Shown here one piece after another: positions 48,540-60,804 of a stretch of DNA of 64,000 nucleotides. Position numbers and translations under genes: made by a program. This DNA is from Luidia sarsii. Lineage: Eukaryota; Echinodermata; Asteroidea; Paxillosida; Luidiidae. The number at the start of each line of letters is the position of its first letter. The first letter of the stretch is position 1. Below the pieces are notes generated by a model. That model saw only the letters and a list, made by a program, of their open reading frames with translations. It made no database searches and was not told where the DNA came from. The stretch covers positions 1,784,494 to 1,848,493 of the forward strand of contig OX465111.1 of assembly GCA_949987565.1 (NCBI GenBank). The letters run 5' to 3'.

Positions 48540-50220
48540 GGGAGGTACACTATTTCCCAAGTGCCCAATTTCTGGACATTTCAAACTTGATAAATTGCTT
48601 ACTTGTCAGGTAGTTTATAATGTTATCAGACATTCTGAAATTTTAGCACTCAAAAATTTACCGTTTTCGAGAAAAGAGGAAATGAAATTTGGTGCATTTG
48701 GTGAAACACTGAAAATGGAAAGATTCATTGACCTAGATGTAGTACAAATGTTTTTTTTGTTTCGCTTTTTTCTCTTTTTTGCTGTTCCCTACTTGCCCAA
48801 TTTTTGGTGGTGCCGGCAATCGGCATAAAAATTACCACTGTTGGCAGGAATGACCTCCGTCAAAATAACATTTAGAGCCAGGAGGCTGGCATGACGTGAT
48901 AAAAAATTGACCAATCAGAGTAAGTGAACGGCAAAATATCATTTGCAACAGAAATGATGGTGGCAAAAAAGTCACTTAAACACTAAGACTTCTTCAGACC
49001 ACTTCCATTTGGTTGTAAAACAATGTAATTAGTTCTGCCCATGATACGCCATATGGTTATGCAATTCTTTTCATAAATAAGACTTAAGTTAAGTTAAACT
49101 TAAAGAAATGCATGGTGGGTTAATCAAGGTTTGCGGTGACACCATGTATAAGTTCTCTTGAAGAAGAGGTGTGGTTCTGAAAAGAACCTAAGTGATAACT
49201 CAACGTTTCGACCAGTATGCTCTGGCCGTCATCATTCCCCTGAGGATCGGGTCACCTGACCCTCTAAATTACAAATTTCGATAAAAAAGGGTGACTTGTC
49301 GGGTCCAACATTACTCGGAATATGGCTATTTTTCGTCCTGCTAGGGTCATTACATGAGCCTCTAAAATTGAGCAAGGAACTGATAATAGTTAGGCTGAGA
49401 GATCGTGAGAAAATGTACTAGTTTACTACAATATTTACAATTTACAAGTTACAAACGAACGGGAAGACCCTTTCCTCTGCATAAAACAAGAAGATGACAT
49501 TTAGAAGCAGACGACATCGGTCTTGGTAAAAAAAACAGAGGGCGCCCTTGAAAAAAAATAAAACTTCAAGAATACCGAGCAAAAAGGCAGGTTCCACGTG
49601 GGAAAAAACATAAATCTGATAAATGAAATAACGAGAGTACGAAAAACAATAAATTAAAAGAGATAAGCTGGGGTTATTTACTTTAATTGGGGTGTTCTCA
49701 ACGGGGAAAGCGACACTCTTCACGTCAGTCTGCAAGCTGCCATGTTGGCTAGTCTGGTTTTTATACTTCGAATGCATATTAGATCACATAAACCTTGGGG
49801 GCCGAGGGGCTCTGACTATATCTACGGTGTCCAAAATGTTACGCTGGTAATTATAAAAAGCCACAAGCTTGCGGCTCCAGGCAATCGTAATAAATTGGCA
49901 TATTAATTCATTTTTCTTTTTGTTCATTATTCAGTTTTGGCCAGGAGCTTAAGAATTCGGGCACGGCCAAACTTCCCTGATGATAATGTCATTATTATCA
50001 TCGAACGAACACAAGTGTACATTGCAATATGTATCGATTATAAATCGACTATCAAATAGGATAACTTGATAATACTTAAAACAATTTTATACCAATTCCA
50101 ATAAGAAATATTTTCTGATAGAAGATTTTGGGGCCAAACAGGTCTAACTGAATGGTTAATCCCTGGTAAGAGTCAGTGAGACCTATCGATAAGGATAGAA
50201 GTGGGCGGTACCCTTCCACT
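48540..50220. other. Upstream of SCFD2, no gene recognised
   Basis: Includes the likely SCFD2 promoter and 5' UTR next to 48426, and a GGTGACACC-family copy at 49129-49235 with AACGTTTCGACCAGTATGCT. A minus-strand frame at 49777-49442 ends in a donor-like GTAAAT but is not recognisable as protein. Confidence 0.5.
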
Positions 50221-50224
50221 ATTT

Positions 50225-50310
50225 TCTGAGAGTATGCGCTGGTACGCAAAACAACAGGTCTCGGGTTCAAGCCCCGGTCCAGTCACAATTTTCCTTTCCA
50301 TTGTTCAAAC
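50225..50310 (+). repeat. tRNA-like SINE head fragment
   Basis: GCGCTGGTACGCAAAACAAC followed by GGTCTCGGGTTCAAGCCCCG and GTCCAGTCA. The 5' part of the tRNA-like head is missing. Confidence 0.7.
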
Positions 50311-50479
50311 ATCCCAACAGTTAGGCCTACCGTAGACAAATAATACACAAAGTATAGAAAAATGGGGCTGGCTACCGGATTTACCATGGAGACATCTAAA
50401 TTAGAATATTCAGGTTCGTTTAAATTAAACCATTTTAGAAATATATTCAACATTGTTCTCTACAATAAACACAACTTTT

Positions 50480-51065
50480 ATTTTAAAATTTAGTGGGCCT
50501 GACGTTTCGATCCTAGCACGACCTTTCTCAAAGGCAGAGTGACAAGAACAACACAGATACATGTACACGAAAGAAAATGGGAAGAGAGTGAATAGGACAC
50601 GGATGAACTTTGTTTTATGTACACAGACAAGAAAATTACCATGGGTACAGAAACTCAACAACGACAACAACGACGACGACAACAACAACACAAACAACAG
50701 CTACACCAATCACAACAACCACAACAACAACAGCTACACCAACCACATCAGCAAAAATAAAAGATAAAATGGGGTTTTCGATTGAACATTCAGTATTGAT
50801 GGTATTTCAAAGCTTTCCTGTAACCAAAACCCTCCGTAAACTATCACGAACACCATTAAAGTAAACAACATACAAAATAATCTTAAAATTTAGTGAGCCT
50901 GACGTTTCGATCCTAGCAGGACCTTTCTCAAAGGCAGAGTGAGCCACTCTGCCTTTGAGAAAGGTCCTGCTAGGATCGAAACGTCAGGCCCACTAAATTT
51001 TAAGATTTGCATTTTGGTAATTTTAGTCAGTAAGCAGTTTACAACATTTTTGTATATCAACATAC
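50480..51065. repeat. GAAACGTCAGGCC-family repeats, best fold-back copy
   Basis: A minus fragment lies at 50480-50542. An almost perfect inverted pair at 50883-51003 has the centre CTCTGCCTTTGAGAAAGG, arms GGATCGAAACGTCAGGCC and ends AGTGRGCCTGACG. The tail GCATTTTGGTAATTTTAGTC, then AGTAAGCAGTTT, continues to 51065. Simple (ACAAC)n and (ACAACA)n repeats lie at 50655-50750. Confidence 0.9.
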
Positions 51066-51069
51066 TAGT

Positions 51070-51220
51070 CTATAGCATGCAGGACCTCAGTTTCTCAAAG
51101 GCAGAAAGCATCGGGAACGTGTTTGCCAAACACGAGGCGGAGAGGGCCGAGCTCTCTGCCTTGCAAAGGCAGGTAGTTCGGCTGTTAACCGCGGCGTGTG
51201 CGTCAGGCTTTAAAAGGTGA
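51070..51220 (+). other. Coding-like stretch, unidentified
   Basis: The frame MQDLSFSKAESIGNVFAKHE continues with charged residues and ends in TAACASGFKR-stop. It is more GC-rich than its surroundings and amphipathic, but it has no recognised family and no clear splice sites. Confidence 0.15.
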
Positions 51221-51649
51221 AAGAAACCGCGGCCCAATCATAGTCGAATCATGTTGTTTGTCCACGCCAATTAATGTAACTCGATTCCAACGACAACCTT
51301 AAACTCGTACCCCCTTAAAAACAGCTTAATGATGTGACCAAGCCATTGTAATGAAAGCCAGGGTAAAAAAAAATGATGTTGGACTAGTCCTGTGCTCACG
51401 GCTTACGTATCGACCATGGGAGGTTCAGTGGCGGCTTGTGGTTTTGAACTGATTGACCAAAGTGACCCAAGGGTTTAGTTGCACAGCGATGCTTATTGCA
51501 CTTAGAAGATACGGATAACAAGAATTAATGTCAGATTATACACAACCCGAAACATTGAGTTACCGGCTCTTTTCAGAGCCATATATATACTCCTTCCTCT
51601 TAACAGGTGATATGCATGGTGTCGCCGCAAACATCCTACTTGATATTTC

Positions 51650-54500
51650 AACCATGCAAACCTTTAAATCTTATTGGAATTAAAGTCGATAGAACAACTT
51701 TCAAACACGTCACGTCTTAAACCGATATCGTATGACTGGTGACTTGGACTCGGTTATAATACGACTCGAGTCTTATTTTCCATGCTATGAATCTGACACG
51801 ATGACAAATGATACAGCTTGGACTCGTGCTCACACCTTCTGACTCGGACTTGGACTTGGATTCAAGTTGTGAATCGAAGGGGGACAAATACCGCACAATA
51901 AATGTGACACTGGTACATGCTATGAAATTAATAATACTGCAATCACCAGCTGCATAGCTGCTAGGAAATTAGGAATACTTCTAAAAAAGGGGTAATCACA
52001 GAGCAAACCATAGGAATACATGACTTTGTGTATATTTCCATCTTCCAAGCCAAAAATATCGGGTGGACGTTTGTCCCACTCAAGTAATCACTTCGAAGGA
52101 ACAGCGGCCATCGGACAGTCAACTATTAAGACACAAGTTGAATTGGAGACAAATTTACTATACGGTTCCCCAATGGGCACCTATATGATATACGAATTGA
52201 GAAATGACCAACCATTGCATCCAGGCGGATTGGTCAATTCCCATTCCCTCTCCCCTCTATACGTTATCCATTCTGGGCTCGTGTGCACAGCTAATAATTG
52301 CGGCCTGTCACCAGGTTTTCAATGGTCAAAACCGCGGTTTGTTCGTATCCAAAAGACACTGCGTCGTATACCGTAGGGAACACGCGTGATATACAATGCT
52401 AGAGGCAGTCGTCACAACTGCCTTCGTTGCCCCCACTAAGTTAAAAACAAGTCTTAAACGTGCACACGTTTATTCATCGTTTGCACAGGTATGATTTTAA
52501 AGTGAAACGATGCTGTTATCCATTCTGTTCTCTACTCCGACATTTTGTCTTCCTATATTTAACAGGATAAGAAAATAGGTAGGGGTTTGGAAGTTTACAA
52601 ATGGATGTCTTAAGCAAGTATGATATTATGACTTAAGATCATCCCAATTTGTTGTTGTGTAAGAAACTGATTCTCGTCCTACCAAACATTATTACATTAA
52701 GCGAAACCCTTGACGAGCTCGGCAATCTAATCTTAGCCCAATGAAAAGGTCAACACAAACTATAAACAATCGCTAGGTTCAACTGAGAAAATACCACGGG
52801 TACTTGGCAAAACGGTCCAGTGGTTTGCTAATGCCCTAAGGAGACACAGAGACGCCTATTGACAGGACTTTATTACAGCCGACGATGACGTTGGTCGTTT
52901 TGGCCCTTGGCTGTATTTCCCACTCACGCCAGCAACTGCTCCTCTGCTCTTGTTTTTCGGTAAACATGTGGCGACGTCGTGCTGTCTGCGCACGCTCAGA
53001 GCCGAACTTGACATGTTCGGCCACTAATTCAGTAAGCCGAGCTGTAGAGGTCGCCTCCCGCATTGATCAAGACAAAAGGACATGGGGGTGAGTCCATGAA
53101 AAGAGCAGCAGAAAGCGGGGACCGTTGTAATGCAGTTGGCGGCACCTACGCCCAGACCGTACCCGGGCAATGCCTCTGTGAGACTATAAAAGCTCCCCTG
53201 GTAAGCCAAGGCACCGACAGCCTTCATGCTTGGGACCTCTGGAGTGGACACCAGCGAGCAGTGACCGTGGTCTGACAGTGTGTTGGTCCGCGCTAGCTTT
53301 GACGACGCCAATAGAGATTCTGTGCGCAAGCAAGCGTCCTGAATAGACACGGCTGAAGTTTGCCATCCCAGGTGAGGTCCTCTCCCTTTTGACACTTGCA
53401 TTCTGAGTATTTATTGTCCCCGATGGACTTTGACCGATTCCAGAGAGACCCATAATATAGTCTCAATAATTTGGTATGGTTACATTTTGTGCTATATAGT
53501 TTAGGGTGCTATTTCAAGTTTCTAATAAATGCTTCACGCGGAAAACGAAAACCTAATATTTAGCGAAAAAACGAGACTCGTAAAATTTAGGGTAAAATAC
53601 GTGGAGTTCCATGGAGGATATTTGTCACACCTTTTGGTGAATATTGCTAGATAAGTTTACGTTTGTACGCTTTTATGAGGAATGGGTGGATGCTCATGAC
53701 GCTGTGGTTCAGGATTACTTTTGGTGTCAGATGTGTATTTGATGAAATTAACCTTTGCCCTTGACATAACATTTCGTGCTGTCCCTTTCTTTCCAAAACG
53801 TTGAATCTCTTATGTCATGGTTTAATGTTACGCTGTTAATAGGGCTTTTAACCGTTACTTATGCAGTATAGTACATACCGATTCCAGAATTCGAGATGTA
53901 GTGAAGATTCTACACAGTTAAGTAAAGCATGGAGCAAGGAGTAAAGTCACCGTGTCGAGGCATCATTCAGAATAAAATTCGAACGAATACAAGAGACGCA
54001 GGCAACGATCTCTAGAGCATTACCAAATTAAGGTGTATCACTATACTGGGGAACTAACACTACTATCCACAACAAGATTTGGCTCACGAGAAGAGTGTAA
54101 ACAATCAAGGCGTGCAGAAAGGGCCCGAAGGCCAAACCAGATCACCACCGATCTCTGCTCTATGGGGGGGGGGCAGAGAGAAAAGCAACGCCCTCATGTT
54201 TTAACCTTCCTCTCAATTATTACCTCCTGCTGATTAACTGTAGCTGCATACTATCATCTAGGGACAAGGCCGATAGCCCTTTAGCTTCTTACAACTTTGA
54301 ACTATTGCCACGGGCGATTGAACACCGTTCATTTACCCCTGCATCACACGCATTGATTGGTTTGATTATGCTGTTGATTTTTGTATTGAGTTTTGAGTTT
54401 TTGTATTGAGGCATGACCGTGAGGCATCTGCAACCCTATATCTCGCATCAATGCGACTGATTGGTAGCAGTAGACATTGGCGCTAATTAACAGTGATTAA
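51650..54500. other. Intergenic, no gene recognised
   Basis: About 2.9 kb without a conserved exon. A GGTGACACC-family fragment ends at about 51650. The rest looks unique. Confidence 0.45.
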
Positions 54501-54639
54501 AAACAAGCTTCGCACAAAATGATATCCCCTAGGAAGGTTGTATGCAGCCGGTAAAATCCATCGATAAATCCAACGGTCTGACATCATTATAGCCTTGAAT
54601 GAAAATTTGCATAGACTGCGACCAGTCACGCCATGAACT

Positions 54640-54990
54640 CGTGTTCACCATTATCAGGGTTTGCAACGGCAATGCGCATGAGCACAAGCCAGTATCGAAG
54701 TGGTGAATTTCGAGCGATCTTACTTCGCACGTAAGTCTAAAAGTCGCTGGATTGTGTCTTGAATGCCATTGCCCAATCACGGCTGTTACACGTGGTTTTG
54801 AAACAATGCGCATGCGCACAACCTATCCTGCTAATCGCGGACACGAAGCGAAAAATCCAACCAATAGGCTACGTCATCACTGGGCTGAATCTCAATGCTG
54901 CGTGTTATGCACTGTCCATATCACGCCATGAGATCGTGTGTCATTTTTTCCTCAAGGAGCATGCGCATAACTCTTATTGCGAGTGGCCAT
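54640..54990. promoter_or_regulatory. Possible regulatory cluster with NRF1-like palindromes
   Basis: AATGCGCATGAGC near 54671, AATGCGCATGCGCAC near 54806 and GCATGCGCATAAC near 54960, along with CCAAT-type words (CCCAATCA, CCAACCAATAGG), lie within 350 bp. This may be a promoter or enhancer for the peptide precursor or a gene not recognised. No transcript can be assigned from sequence alone. Confidence 0.3.
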
Positions 54991-55379
54991 CGACAGAAAG
55001 TTCCCAAGTACATAAGGGGGCCAATAGAGGGCTGCTAAACAGTCACCGATGCTTTTCTGCTTACAATTCGGTACAAACGTGAAAGCCCGCCGCACACGAT
55101 CACCAAGTACAAGAACGCGAAAGTTAACGAATGAACTTCGGCGAGCTGAAACAATCAAGCATTTTGTTTACGCTTGCTAACCTAAGCACTGAAATAATTT
55201 AGAGTCGTCGGCGAGGTTTGATAAGACGTTAGAACGCTTGAACATCTCGCCCTGCCAAACGAATCTGATTGTCATGTTGCGCCTCTATTATAATACACGG
55301 TAACAAATCTGTTTACAATGGTGTTTACAAACATGTTTTTGCTATAAGACAATCCTAACTTCTGCGATAACGTTCTTGT

Positions 55380-55785
55380 TTCAAAATGGAAATGACGTCA
55401 CCAGCTCCCACGTGGTTAAAAGGGGCATTCAGTTAAATTTGAGTCACTAACTTGCATGGCTGTAGGGAGATATTCACAAAGACGTATGGAAGTTATTGTG
55501 TCTTGCGGCGAAGATTTCAACCAATACATTAGGCCCACTCATCTTGTTCACTAGGGGGAAAATAACAGCCTGATTGACAAATGAAATTACGACGTTCGTA
55601 CTCGACACCCATGCAGTATCCCACGCACTCTGTTGTTGAGCGTGGGTCTGGTCTGTTCCATCAATGTTTACATGTCGAACACTGAAAACAATATGAAGCC
55701 CATTTGATTTCCAATACTATAATTATAAGGTTGTCCGAATGTTGATGTAATAGGATTGACTGATAAACACTCCATCAGTGCATTG
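55380..55785. repeat. Dispersed duplication, CpG-rich copy
   Basis: About 0.4 kb is shared with 60805-61180, for example GGGGCATTCAGTTAAATTTG, ATGGCTGTAGGGAGATATTC, TTGTTCACTAGGGGGAAAAT and ACAGCCTGATTGACAAATGA. This copy retains CpGs such as GACGTCA, GACGTATGG and CTTGCGGCG. It may be regulatory or an unclassified repeat. Confidence 0.85.
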
Positions 55786-56542
55786 TGTGATGAGTTGATG
55801 TGTACAATGCCGACTACAATGTCTCATGCATGATAAAATGACCCGAGGTCAATCATGACAGACATTGTATGGAGTGCCTAATGAGTATTATTGACCGTGA
55901 CTACAATAATTGACGTATAACCTTTATTCGGCTAAACCTGAAAACATCGCCGGGCTGAGTGTAATTAAAGTGCGGTGCGTTATTAGATTACGGAAGAATT
56001 TGCTACAAGCGTTCATCAGAGCTTTCGCAACCACTTCACAGGAACAAAAATACGAAACGAAATTTTCCTTTGAGCTGTCATATAACTCAAACAACAAGAT
56101 TCAAAACAGTCGACAATATCTAAAGCAACAGGAGGGGTTGAGGTCAATGAACGGGCGGGCAATGACCTGTTCAGTAGGTATGACGCAATGTGAAATAGAA
56201 ATAACTTAGGGAGTGGAAAGGGAAGGAGGGAGAGAAATGACTGGCTCGACTACGGTTCAAACTTCTCTCGATGGGATGATGGGGAGATCATGACGTGAAA
56301 GGGATTGCAAACATCGGACTTAAGTATCGTGGTAGTTCCATTGCTATGAAAGCAATTAGTCTTTATGGATACACTTGAAGTGCATCGTCGACAATCGTAC
56401 AAGAGGCACACGGATTGTGTTAGTCTCATTAACTGATCGTTATTTTGCGCGTGTATTTCAAATCGCCTTAGTCTCATCTCAAGTCGTCCTCTCAACTCTT
56501 GTTTCCACTGCAGATCCCCCGGCTACCACCCCCGCAGTCGAG

Positions 56543-57280
56543 ATGAGTCCGCTGCGTTGCCTCTGCGCCTACCTGACCGTCCCCTTCGTGCTGATGGCGA
56601 CGGCGAGGGCCGGGCCGAGCATGCCGAATGACGGCGGCGACCACCCGCTGCCGGGTAGGCTCGTCCTGGACCTGGCCAAGTCCCCGCTGCCCGAGACCAG
56701 CAGCCAGGCCACCGTGCGCTTCCGCCAGCTGGCCGCCGGCTTCGTGCAGGAGGGCCACAGCACCACGAGCGCCCTGCAGACGCGACTGGCCCACCTGGAG
56801 CAGTCGCTCTGGCAACTCCTGGTGGCCACCAGCCACATCCCGTCTCAGCCGGACTCCGATGCCCAGCCTGGAGAAGAGCCGTCGCCCGGCAGCTCAGCCC
56901 CGACGGACGATCAGATCGAGACGGCGGTAGCAGAGGCAAGCGGCGGCGACAGGGAGGGGAAGCGCGACCACTTGTCGCCCACTCAGCGCGTCACGGTCCG
57001 GCGAGAGATCCTGCGGCGGCTGCGCCTTCAAGCGCCCGAGCCCATCGAGCTGCCGGTCGGCATGCGATTCCGCAAGGGCTGGGAGTCGGCGACCGGGGCC
57101 AGCCGACTGCGCCAGCACTCGCCGGACTTGGACCGTGACGGCAGCGGCCGGGCCAAGCGGGGAGGCGAGGCGCTGAGCCCGGCCAGGCGAGCTGCGATCC
57201 TCGCGGCCATCATGAAGCAACTGGACCAGCTCCAGAGCAGGCAGCAAGTGGAACTCAGCGGAATGAGAGGCGGGAAATAA
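56543..57280 (+). CDS. Secreted peptide precursor, CRH/urocortin-like
   Basis: One coding exon of 245 aa starts at ATG 56543, just after a strong acceptor (CCACTGCAG, exon start 56514), so the 5' UTR is spliced, as in vertebrate CRH genes. The signal peptide is about 1-23 (LTVPFVLMATARA). The rest is cysteine-free. Dibasic sites are KR 140-141, RK 177-178 and KR 205-206. The last peptide, 207-245 (start GGEALSPARRAAIL), is an amphipathic helix of CRH length ending …GMRGGK-stop, so glycine amidation after removal of K is expected, as with the GK-stop of CRH and urocortins. An upstream segment (142-176, DHLSPTQRVTVRREIL…VGMRF) is a related copy. Family assignment is tentative because sequence identity to known CRH peptides is low. 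AATAAA lies at 57631. Confidence 0.6.
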   Translation: MSPLRCLCAYLTVPFVLMATARAGPSMPNDGGDHPLPGRLVLDLAKSPLPETSSQATVRFRQLAAGFVQEGHSTTSALQTRLAHLEQSLWQLLVATSHIPSQPDSDAQPGEEPSPGSSAPTDDQIETAVAEASGGDREGKRDHLSPTQRVTVRREILRRLRLQAPEPIELPVGMRFRKGWESATGASRLRQHSPDLDRDGSGRAKRGGEALSPARRAAILAAIMKQLDQLQSRQQVELSGMRGGK

Positions 57281-57639
57281 ACTCCTATCTCTATCCCCAT
57301 CTCGACTTCAAAACTGAACCAAAGGCTCTTCTTTCCACACGAATGAACTCGTGCATGTTTTCTCGAAGTGTTCAATGAATCATATCGCTCAAAGTGTACT
57401 TTAATTAAAATAAGGTCAAAAGACGTATAATTTTAGATAGAATGGCTTTGAAAAATCACAAAAAATCACTTTAATGGAAAGTAACGGTGCTTCACCAATC
57501 AACTGAAGATAAAAAAACATAAAAATGCTATATTTTTATTATTATAGAGGCCTATTGATTTTATATTATTTATTATCATGTTGTCGTCTCTTATGACCTA
57601 TTACAGAATCCCAAAGATGTTACCAAGTCTAATAAACAT

Positions 57640-58900
57640 ATACAGGAGATCTTGGAAGGCCTAAATGAGCGATCTACGGCCATACATCTTGGTCTCTGAG
57701 CTTGAGTGGAAATCCTTATGTGAGGCTGCAACTATAAGGCTACATCTCTGTGCCAGTGTAAATATTCTGAGATTCGCTCAGCTCAGTATAGGCCATATAG
57801 GTCACGTATACGACCCGTATCTACACACTGAATGAAATCCACATCGCCGTGTTGTCACCGACCGGCAAAAGACTTCGTCGACAACCCCCCCCCCCAAGTA
57901 TTCCACAGCAGGTCTTCAACCATTTCTTGTTTGCCAAAGTCCTCTCTGGCGACGAGTTGGTGCCTGGGAATTGACGGACCCCAGTTGGTCATTTGTTAGG
58001 AATTGCAGAAAATAAGACAAGTCGCAGTCAGTAAACACTCAGTGTTCAAGTCCTATTAATGTATACATAGTGTCACCCATGGGGAACAAGCAAACCTTCA
58101 TTCAAGTGATGTCTGATTCAGCCGGGATTTTATTTGGGTTTTGCAGAAACAAGGTACTGCAAATCTCCTTTCCAGCAAACAGACTGCGAGATTCTATCAC
58201 AGGATGTGCGACTTCAACGGTGTAAAAAAGAAAGCGGATCTTTGAATTTAGTTGTCAATAATAAAACATGTATTACAGCCGTGATGAGAAAGTTCTGAAG
58301 AGATGTGTCCTTGGTGTCTTTAATGAGTGATCATAATTATACCCATTTTTGTTCGTTAAAATAATTGTACGTAATGCTGTGCGTTGTCAGTCTTCGTGCA
58401 GCCTATACACATGTCTTCTTGAGAGCACCGTAGAACAGCAAAAACGCAAGAAGCAAGCCCCACCGTGTAGTTGGAGTCGGAGATTCACCGCGCGGTAAGA
58501 ACGCTGATCCGATAGCATGAAATACGTGCTGCAATTTAACTTAATCCAACCCAACTGCGTTCAGTCGACGCCCAATTACACGACACACTTGGGCGTAAAT
58601 ACCCAACTGTGCTTCGAGAAAGCCGTGTTCGCGTATCATAGACTACGGCTGGAAGATACACAGAGAAAACATGTACAGTTAGTTGCAGCCATTGCGGCTC
58701 GCGGCGCGGCATCTATTGACTCACGTGTAATTCGAAGCCATAGCCAATAACTTGGGTCAGTGGGGGTACTCACCAACGATATGTTTGGGCGGGAACAGCC
58801 TATTAGTTAGATAACTTTCTGCAACTACCCGTAAACACAAAGTGGGCCTTTGTATGGGCCGCCAAAAAATTTCAACCAATTAATAGTAGAAATTTTGTTA
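57640..58900. other. Downstream of peptide precursor, nothing recognised
   Basis: Mixed AT-rich sequence with a C-run at 57887-57895. No exon, RNA gene or named repeat was seen. Confidence 0.45.
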
Positions 58901-58904
58901 CAGT

Positions 58905-58990
58905 AACAAAAATGTTGCAAACTGCTTCAAATATTGATTTAAATGATCAAATTTGAAATCTGGAGGGCCAGACGTTTCGATCTCAGCAGA
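58905..58990 (-). repeat. Diverged GAAACGTCAGGCC-family repeat
   Basis: AATGTTGCAAACTGCTTCAA and GGAGGGCCAGACGTTTCGAT match the minus strand of the family. The hairpin part is truncated. Confidence 0.7.
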
Positions 58991-59059
58991 CGGATCCGTC
59001 CACAAAATATGAAGAATTGATTAGAACCTCCATGATTAGAAGAACACGAATTAAGTAGG

Positions 59060-60470
59060 CCTACTGCCTAGCCTGAAGTGCCTACAATTACAACGTACAT
59101 GAATGACCGTGCCGCGTGAAAACTTGACAGCTTTAATTGCTTCTTAGAGTGGCCGCAAGAGCGAAGGCCATCACAGTGAGCTCCTTGACTCAATTCACAT
59201 ACTAAATCGCTTGTACGCCATTCTGTATAGTTGTGAACTTGCGGTGCCAGTGCGACAACGATTATTTTGTTCACTGTACTGCGCTGAATTAATTGGGCGT
59301 AGTCCTGTATGCAATTGGGCATCAGACCACAGTTCGGTCATAGTAAGGTCACGGAGATGCATAGAGCTCCATGGGTTACGTTACCACAGGCCCATTGAGG
59401 AAGTCACGGGGTGCCTGCTTGGTGCATAAATAGTGTATGGTGACGGTAGTGTAGTTTGGTACACACACCCCCATACAATACATGCACACATACAAAGGCG
59501 AAGGGGAAATCTGTTGTCAATTTGCTTGCCTGTGATCGCATTGTTTGCTCACTTCGTACGGCAGCTCTGCCTGTTAAAACGGTCTCACTTCGAGAGGACT
59601 CGGATCGAGAGGACTACCAGTACCACCAACAACGACGAGATGAATATGGTGAGATTGTTTCTACCAGTACCACTCAGTACCAGTACCAGTACTGCAGAGT
59701 GCAGTAGTACCACTACTCACTACAGTACAGTAGTCAGTACTGTACATACAGTACAGTACAACAAATTATACAACTTATTGAGTTATACAACTTAATTACA
59801 AGTTACAACAGTACTGTGATTTCAAGTAGTGAAGTACACATGTGACATGATGATGATGTAGTTTAGTTTACAAGGTGTACATCTTACTAAGTTTATTACT
59901 ACATCATGTACATCATACATGTATTTAATGATATTGATAACTGCCAAACTGGGTACATTATCGTACAGTGTAATTACACATGCTAACAATATAAAACAAG
60001 TAACATATCGGTAGTGTACGTGTAGCCTACATGTATGTTATATGTCAAGGAGCTACGTGTAGCTCCATGATGTAACTACATGTAAAACATTATGTACTGC
60101 AGTACTGTACACACAGTGTTACTGTACGAACATGTACTGTGAAAGCCAGTACTTATTGCATCATTTAATTTATGTACCGGTAAGCTATGATGAACATGGC
60201 CTACATGTAGGTAGTAGGTAGTACTAACTGTTATTAGGTACACATACACGTACATGTACAAATACCCACACTGACAGCATGGTAATCATACACTACTGTA
60301 ACTTACTTCTGACAAATTTGACCTGCTGACTGTAGTGTTTTTACACCTGTTGGTTGACTTTGCACTATATGCTTATTTCCATTTGTATTATGAATGTATT
60401 TCAAATTTAATTCAAACAAATACAGGAAAAACTTACTGGGAAGTTATGAACAAATTTTAAAAAAAGGCAA
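59060..60470. other. GTAC/ACATGTAC-rich non-coding region
   Basis: Dense CAGTAC, GTACATGT and ACATGTAC words, including a CAGTACCAGTACCAGTACTG run near 59660-59700. This is low-complexity, partly palindromic sequence, frequent in echinoderm-type genomes. No gene was recognised. Confidence 0.55.
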
Positions 60471-60474
60471 AGAA

Positions 60475-60600
60475 AACTTTGACTGGACTGTGAATTTCAA
60501 CCAGAGACCTCTGGTCTGCGTACCAGCATTCCTTACCATCTGAACTATTCAGCCCTTAGGTGTTGGCCTTCCCAAGTAGTCAACTAGTCCAGGCCAGAGG
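60475..60600 (-). repeat. tRNA-like SINE
   Basis: The plus strand shows GACTGGACTGTGAATTTCAA (complement of the B box), ACCTCTGGTCTGCGTACCAG and TACCATCTGAACTATTCAGC (complement of the A-box part). Same family as 36425-36540. Confidence 0.7.
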
Positions 60601-60804
60601 TTTGGGGTTCAAATCCTGGTCTTGACAGTCCAATTTTTTGGGGGGCCATTTTTTTTCAATTTGTATTTGATTTCAAATTTAATTTGTTTAGGCCAGAGTG
60701 TTTGTATGCTATTCTGATTCTCTAGATTATACTTAGTGAAGTGCCACTCAGTAAAGTCATGAAGACGATGCCACATACCGGTACATCTGAGTAACTTCAT
60801 ATTT

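Noticed and set aside
49442..49777. Upstream coding exon of SCFD2
   Set aside because: The minus-strand frame ends at a plausible donor, but its protein is not SCFD2-like, and the ATG at 48426 already gives the normal N-terminus. It could at most be 5' UTR.
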